Assembly (NCBI GenBank): GCA_031259205.1
Contig: JAIRLS010000292.1
Coordinates: 1 to 10,115, forward strand
DNA length: 10,115 nt
DNA from: Bacteroidales bacterium
GTDB lineage: Bacteria; Bacteroidota; Bacteroidia; Bacteroidales; UBA4181
Direction: 5' to 3'
A program made the translations under genes and the position numbers. Positions 6,376 through 10,115 of this stretch are shown here, in pieces (position 1 is the first letter of the stretch; every line of letters starts with the position of its first letter). The notes below the pieces were generated by a model, which had not been told where the DNA came from, did not search any database, and saw only the letters and a program-made list of their open reading frames with translations.

Positions 6376-7335
6376 ATGAAAAGTCTTAGATTATGGATGG
6401 CTGTATCGTTAACAGCCGTGTTTTCTGTCAGTTATGCGCAAACTTTGGAAGAGTCGATTGAAGCGCGCAACAAAGGAGCAGAGTTAATGGCGAGCGGAGA
6501 TATAGAAGGCGCTATCACCGCATTGGAGAAATGCGTTGAAATCAGTCAAAAAGTAGGTCCGGAAGCCGATGAAAACAAAACGGTAGCAGAGTCCGCACTG
6601 CCGGGTCTGTATTTGCAAAAAGCCGATAAGATATTAAGTACCAAAGATTACGAAGCGGCATTGAAAGCGTTTACAGAAGTATTGGCGGTTGCTGAAAAGT
6701 ACAAAAATGATGCGGTAAAAGAAAAGATCGAAAAACCGATGACCGAAATCTACTATGCCATTGGCGCCACCGCTTTTCAGAAAAATGACGTCGCCGTTGC
6801 GCTTGAAAATTTGGATATTGCTATTTCACGCGATCCCGACCATGCCAAATCCTATTATATTAAAGGAATAATCTATCAGAAACAGGCTGATGAAAATAAA
6901 ATGGCGGAAAATTACAAACTGGCCATTGAAAAGGCAGACGCCAACAATGACCGGAACACCTCCAGAAATGCCAAGAGCGCGTTGAGCAAGTATTACTACA
7001 ACAAAGGAATTCTTGCATTACAGAAAAAAAGCTATGACGCAGCCGTCACAGCTTTCGATCAGACGATAGAAGTTGATGACGCCTTTGCCGACGCCTATTT
7101 CCGGCTGGCAACCTGCTATAACGCCAAAAAAGATTATGACAAAGCCATTGCCAATGCCGAAAAAGCCCTCGCCATCAAGACGACCGAAAAAGACGGTATT
7201 TATTTCGAATTAGGAAATGCTTACATGGCTAAAAAAGACAATGCCAAGGCCTGCGAAGCCTTTAAACAGGTCAAGGCCGACCCCTATGCCGCCAATGCAA
7301 AGCATCAGCGGGAAATAGTGCTGAAATGCAAGTAA
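6376..7335 (+). CDS. Exported tetratricopeptide-repeat protein
   Basis: The 319-residue product begins with a clear Sec signal peptide (MKSLRLWMAVSLTAVFSVSYA, with likely cleavage after Ala21 and before QT), so the mature protein is periplasmic or envelope-associated. The remainder is helical with several TPR units. The clearest are RNKGAELMASGDIEGAITAL (31-50), LQKADKILSTKDYEAALKAF (from about 80), AIGATAFQKNDVAVALENLD, YYNKGILALQKKSYDAAVTA, FADAYFRLATCYNAKKDYDK, and YFELGNAYMAKKDNAKACEA. TPRs mediate protein contacts; no catalytic domain is visible. It stands alone between its own promoter and a strong terminator, and is separated from lptE by 192 bases. Its partner is unknown; a role in envelope assembly is only a guess from location. 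TAGGTAG just before the ATG may act as a weak ribosome binding site. Confidence 0.9.
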   Translation: MKSLRLWMAVSLTAVFSVSYAQTLEESIEARNKGAELMASGDIEGAITALEKCVEISQKVGPEADENKTVAESALPGLYLQKADKILSTKDYEAALKAFTEVLAVAEKYKNDAVKEKIEKPMTEIYYAIGATAFQKNDVAVALENLDIAISRDPDHAKSYYIKGIIYQKQADENKMAENYKLAIEKADANNDRNTSRNAKSALSKYYYNKGILALQKKSYDAAVTAFDQTIEVDDAFADAYFRLATCYNAKKDYDKAIANAEKALAIKTTEKDGIYFELGNAYMAKKDNAKACEAFKQVKADPYAANAKHQREIVLKCK

Positions 7336-7360
7336 AAACATACGCGGGACAACCGCCGAA

Positions 7361-7391
7361 AGAGGTTATCGCAAGATAGCCTCTTTTTTTT
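7361..7391 (+). terminator. Intrinsic terminator after the TPR gene
   Basis: AGAGGTTATC (7361-7370) pairs fully with GATAGCCTCT (7375-7384), a 10-bp stem with one G-T pair, closed by a GCAA tetraloop (GNRA type). It is followed by seven T (7385-7391). It lies 26 bases after the TPR stop codon and is the strongest terminator in the window. Confidence 0.93.
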
Positions 7392-7445
7392 CATACCTCC
7401 GGTTTTAGCGTTAAAAAAAAATGAACAAGTTCTCCATTTTAATAT

Positions 7446-7453
7446 TAAATTTG
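7446..7453 (+). promoter_or_regulatory. Probable -7 box for the SPOR-domain gene
   Basis: TAAATTTG matches TAnnTTTG and lies just downstream of the terminator at 7361-7391. No good -33 TTTG is present. Transcription would start near 7460, excluding the ATG at 7459 (a 14-codon frame) and favouring the ATG at 7484. Confidence 0.6.
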
Positions 7454-7483
7454 CGACCATGAATATCAACTCATTTTTTTCGT

Positions 7484-7930
7484 ATGTCACTGAATTTGAA
7501 TAAGGAATGTTTAATCGGCATGTTTTTTTTATTGGCGGCGGGCAATCCCCTGACCGCACAGGACCATCATCTACAGATATACGCCGAGATTGAAAAAAAC
7601 CGGCAAATCGAGTTGCACCATCCGAAGCAGTTGGAACAGCTATTGTTGATGCAGATTGCCAACAACCGGTTGCAAAAAGGCGTGCAAGGATACCGGATAC
7701 GCATCTTTTCGCAGTCGGGGCAATCAGCCCGTGGAAAAGCCTACGCCATGAAAGACGACTTCCTGAACAATTTTCCCGACCAACACGCCTATGAACAGTA
7801 CAATGAACCCAATTTTCAGATATTTGTAGGCGATTTCCGGACCAAAACCGAAGCGCTGTATTTGTTGAAACGGATTGCCAGGAAATACCCCAGCGCATTC
7901 ATCGTCAATAGCAGCATCAACGTCAATTAA
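7484..7930 (+). CDS. Exported SPOR-domain protein
   Basis: The 148-residue product has an N-terminal signal (hydrophobic CLIGMFFLLAAGNPLTA, with probable cleavage after Ala25 and before QD). A helical linker (about 28-66) follows, and then a C-terminal SPOR-like domain: GYRIRIFSQSG (69-79), a helix with AMKDDFLNNFP (88-98), and PNFQIFVGDFRTKTEALYLL (109-128), ending KYPSAFIV. The GDFRTKTEA turn is the most diagnostic part. SPOR domains bind denuded peptidoglycan glycan strands, often at division sites, so a periplasmic cell-wall role is likely; here it is a short stand-alone version. The ATG at 7484 is supported by the promoter position. The PurF-like gene follows 41 bases later without a clear promoter or terminator, so co-transcription is probable, although the functional link is obscure. 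Confidence 0.85.
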   Translation: MSLNLNKECLIGMFFLLAAGNPLTAQDHHLQIYAEIEKNRQIELHHPKQLEQLLLMQIANNRLQKGVQGYRIRIFSQSGQSARGKAYAMKDDFLNNFPDQHAYEQYNEPNFQIFVGDFRTKTEALYLLKRIARKYPSAFIVNSSINVN

Positions 7931-7971
7931 CAATACATAAATCCACTCATTATTCAGTAACTTCAACATTC

Positions 7972-9873
7972 ATGATAGACCAGTTACAGCACGAATGCGG
8001 GATTGCTTTTGTCAGGCTTCTAAAACCGCTCGAATATTACCAGTTTAAATACGGAAGCTGTTTGTATGGCTTGGAACAACTCCACTTGATGATGGAAAAG
8101 CAGCGCAATCGAGGACAGGACGGCGCAGGCGCCGTATGCGTAAAAATCGGGATGTCGCCCGGACGTGAATTTATCGCAAGGGAACGCAGCATCAAACCCT
8201 CGCCGTTAGACTCCCTGTTCAAAAACATCTACTCCTCTATTAACAAAGTGGGCAAGCACACACCGGAACTGCTCAACAATCCGGTATGGATGAAAAACGA
8301 GATCCCCTTTGCAGGAGAAATCTACCTGGGACACCTCCGGTACGGCACCTACGGCGACAATTCGCTGGAAGCCATCCATCCCGTCATACGACAAAACAAC
8401 TGGAAAACGCGCACGCTGATTCTGGCCGGCAACTTCAATCTGACCAACGTCGATACCCTGTTCAACATCCTTATCGAACTGGGACAATTCCCAACCGGAT
8501 ACTCCGACACGGTGACCATGCTCGAAAATATCGGACACTTCCTCGACCGCGAAAATCAGCGCCTGTTCGACGTCTTCAAAAAACAGGGCCATGAAAACGA
8601 AGGCATCTCAAAACTGATTGCCGAACATATCAACATCGGGGACATACTGATCGAATCAAGCAAAAAATGGGACGGCGGGTTCGTCATCAGCGGAATCATC
8701 GGACACGGCGACGCCTTCTTCTTCCGCGATCCGTCCGGTATCCGTCCGGCCTATTACTATCACGACGACGAAGTGGCAGTGGTAGCGTCCGAACGACCGG
8801 TCATCCAAACCGTCTTCAACCTCGACTCGGAACAGGTATGCGAAATCCCTCCCGGACATGCCGTCATGGTCAAGGCTAACGGAACTGTCACCGAAGAAAT
8901 GATTCAAAAATCCGCCAAACGAAAATCCTGCTCCTTTGAACGTATTTATTTTTCCCGCGGCAGCGACAAGGACATCTACAAAGAACGAAAATTGCTGGGA
9001 CGCCTGCTGATTCCGGAAATACTGCCGGCCATCCGCTACAACCTCGAAACGGCCGTCTTCTCCTATATCCCCAATACCGCAGAAACAGCCTTCCTGGGAA
9101 TGGTAGAAGCCGCCAACGAATACCTGAACGAACGAAAGAAAAAACTGATCCTCGAAGCAGGCGACAAACTGACGCCCGCAAGACTCGACAAAATCATGGA
9201 CGTACATGCCAGAATAGAAAAAGTAGCTATCAAAGACGCCAAACTGAGAACCTTTATCACACAGGATAAAAACCGCGCCAGCATGGTAGGACACGTGTAC
9301 GACATCACCTACGACACGCTGCGAAAAGGAATAGACAATCTGGTGATTATTGATGACTCTATCGTGCGCGGAACAACACTGAAATTGAGTATCATCCGAA
9401 TCCTCGACCGACTGGGACCGAAAAAAATCGTCTTCGTATCCTCCTCGCCCCAAATCCGCTATCCCGACTGTTACGGCATCGACATGGCCAAACTGAGCGA
9501 ATTTGTCGCTTTTCAGGCCGCCATCGAACTGTTAAAAGAAACAGGACGAACATCCGTCATCAATGAAGTCTATAACAAATGCAAGGCGCAGGAACACGGG
9601 CCGGCAGCAAAGATGAAAAACCACGTGAAAGACATCTACCGGCCTTTCTCTTGTATGGAAATATCCGGAAAAATCGCCCAAATGCTGAAAACACCCGCTA
9701 TAAAGGCAGAAATAGAAATTATCTATCAGTCTATTGAAAACCTGCACCAAGCCTGTCCCAACGACACCGGCGACTGGTACTTCACCGGCGATTACCCGAC
9801 CCCGGGAGGAAACAGGGTCGTAACTAACGCCTTTATCAATTATATTGAAGGAAAAAACAGGCGGGCATATTGA
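7972..9873 (+). CDS. Long PurF-like glutamine amidotransferase / phosphoribosyltransferase paralogue
   Basis: The 633-residue enzyme is clearly related to amidophosphoribosyltransferase (PurF, usually about 470-510 residues), which makes phosphoribosylamine from PRPP and glutamine. The N-terminal Ntn-hydrolase domain has HECGIAFV, so Cys9 would be the nucleophile after removal of an 8-residue propeptide. RNRGQDGAG (47-53 core), GHLRYGTYG with Arg123, and SDT with Asp179 follow. The expected HNGN loop reads AGNFN (152-156), keeping Asn154 but with Phe for Gly. The C-terminal PRT domain has FERIYFSRG (322-330) and an intact PRPP loop LVIIDDSIVRGTT (457-469). It ends in FTGDYPT (604-610) like Fe-S PurFs, but lacks the paired cysteines before it. 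Extra segments lie at about 60-115 and 385-425. It is probably a second, Bacteroidota-type paralogue; its in vivo product is not certain, so purF is not assigned. Confidence 0.85.
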   Translation: MIDQLQHECGIAFVRLLKPLEYYQFKYGSCLYGLEQLHLMMEKQRNRGQDGAGAVCVKIGMSPGREFIARERSIKPSPLDSLFKNIYSSINKVGKHTPELLNNPVWMKNEIPFAGEIYLGHLRYGTYGDNSLEAIHPVIRQNNWKTRTLILAGNFNLTNVDTLFNILIELGQFPTGYSDTVTMLENIGHFLDRENQRLFDVFKKQGHENEGISKLIAEHINIGDILIESSKKWDGGFVISGIIGHGDAFFFRDPSGIRPAYYYHDDEVAVVASERPVIQTVFNLDSEQVCEIPPGHAVMVKANGTVTEEMIQKSAKRKSCSFERIYFSRGSDKDIYKERKLLGRLLIPEILPAIRYNLETAVFSYIPNTAETAFLGMVEAANEYLNERKKKLILEAGDKLTPARLDKIMDVHARIEKVAIKDAKLRTFITQDKNRASMVGHVYDITYDTLRKGIDNLVIIDDSIVRGTTLKLSIIRILDRLGPKKIVFVSSSPQIRYPDCYGIDMAKLSEFVAFQAAIELLKETGRTSVINEVYNKCKAQEHGPAAKMKNHVKDIYRPFSCMEISGKIAQMLKTPAIKAEIEIIYQSIENLHQACPNDTGDWYFTGDYPTPGGNRVVTNAFINYIEGKNRRAY

Positions 9874-9875
9874 CA

Positions 9876-9897
9876 GGCTAAATCTTTTTTTGAGGCG
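9876..9897 (-). repeat. Inverted-pair motif, copy 2
   Basis: Read on the minus strand: CGCCTC, seven A, then GATTTAGCC. It matches the plus-strand motif at 4414-4434 except for one extra A and one T for C. It starts 3 bases after the PurF-like stop codon. The T-run on the plus strand has no stem before it, so it is not a normal terminator. Confidence 0.5.
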
Positions 9898-9908
9898 TTG
9901 TGAAAAAT

Positions 9909-10115
9909 TCAGTCGATTCCAGGGGTTTGCACAACACCTATATCCGGCCCCGTTACCCCATTGGCATCCGGTTTCTTACGAACAGGATGCTGATAAAATT
10001 TGACAACGCCTTTATATTCTTCCGATAAGGTGATGATCGGCAAATCCTGCGATACGATTTTTCAATCCTTTTGCGGAATGTTTCCAAAACCAATGCTATT
10101 CGGCTCAAAGTCGGA
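9909..10115 (-). pseudogene. Possible broken coding fragment, unidentified
   Basis: From the right window edge leftward, the minus strand reads 17 sense codons (SDFEPNSIGFGNIPQKD), an in-frame TGA at 10064-10062, then 50 sense codons in the same frame to a TGA at 9911-9909. The second part reads like protein (for example LPIITLSEEYKGVVKFYQHP, then RKKPDANGVTGPDIGVVQTP). Two protein-like stretches sharing a frame but split by a stop suggest a gene with a nonsense mutation, or two unrelated tails. I recognise no family. The open length is not long enough to rule out chance, and the upstream part lies beyond the window. Confidence 0.3.

Noticed and set aside
7459..7503. A 14-codon frame just upstream of the SPOR-domain gene that might act as a leader peptide.
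   Set aside because: Its ATG would fall at or before the transcription start predicted from the -7 box at 7446-7453, and no attenuator structure follows it.
7305..7898. A 197-codon minus-strand open frame opposite the SPOR-domain gene and the TPR gene end.
   Set aside because: It crosses a strong plus-strand terminator and promoter, and its Arg/Ser/Cys-rich product looks like a frame shadow. The plus-strand SPOR domain explains the coding signal.
8656..9453. A long minus-strand open frame (265 codons) inside the PurF-like gene.
   Set aside because: It is antisense to conserved PurF motifs and has an unnatural Phe/Val/Ser/Gly-rich composition; such shadows are common opposite codon-biased genes.
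9962..9976. TGGCATC then CGGT then TTCT looked like a sigma-54 -24/-12 promoter.
   Set aside because: The -12 element lacks the essential GC dinucleotide, and no plus-strand gene follows within the window.
9893..10011. AGGCGTTGT (9893-9901) is the exact inverted complement of ACAACGCCT (10003-10011), about 100 bases apart.
   Set aside because: The match is 9 bp and stops sharply on both sides; the right copy lies inside the possible coding fragment. Without flanking identity or target duplications I do not call it a mobile element.

Overview
The window looks like chromosomal DNA of a member of the Bacteroidota, most likely order Bacteroidales. Three things point there. Promoters match the Bacteroidota -7 box TAnnTTTG, some with a TTTG-like -33 box 18 bases upstream. 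Most starts lack a strong Shine-Dalgarno sequence. The gene families are typical of the phylum: a DUF6913-like gene coupled to dapA, a DUF6786-like protein, a sensorless sigma-54 activator joined to a Bacteroidota-type lptE, a SPOR-domain protein, and the long divergent PurF paralogue. No genus can be assigned from sequence alone.

Layout. Positions 1-480 hold the remains of an IS630-family transposase that has lost its middle and its 3' end. It is joined to a short orphan coding tail (480-554) of an unidentified gene. Next comes a minus-strand pair for iron-sulfur cluster assembly, sufE then a SufT/MIP18-type gene (1326-569), coupled by an ATGA overlap. A divergent promoter region (about 1327-1415) separates it from a plus-strand block: a DUF6913-like protein, dapA (lysine/diaminopimelate synthesis) and a DUF6786-like putative lipoprotein (1416-4106).

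Positions 4107-4495 are non-coding and hold two repeat-like sequences. After that come a sigma-54-type AAA+ activator and lptE, 5 bases apart (4496-6183). A TPR protein follows with its own promoter and a strong intrinsic terminator (6376-7391). Last is a probable two-gene unit, a secreted SPOR-domain protein and the 633-residue PurF-like amidotransferase/phosphoribosyltransferase (7484-9873). The last 240 bases carry a repeat copy and a possible broken minus-strand coding fragment.

How it works together. Most genes are housekeeping: Fe-S cluster assembly, cell-wall precursor and lysine synthesis, LPS export to the outer membrane, and PRPP/glutamine chemistry. I see no CRISPR array, defence island, toxin-antitoxin pair, phage genes or RNA gene. 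I do not see a convincing new multi-gene system. The items most worth a second look are the divergent PurF paralogue, the pair of near-identical inverted ~21-base motifs at 4414 and 9876, the repeat at 4162-4256, the sensorless activator next to lptE, and the two gene relics at the window edges.
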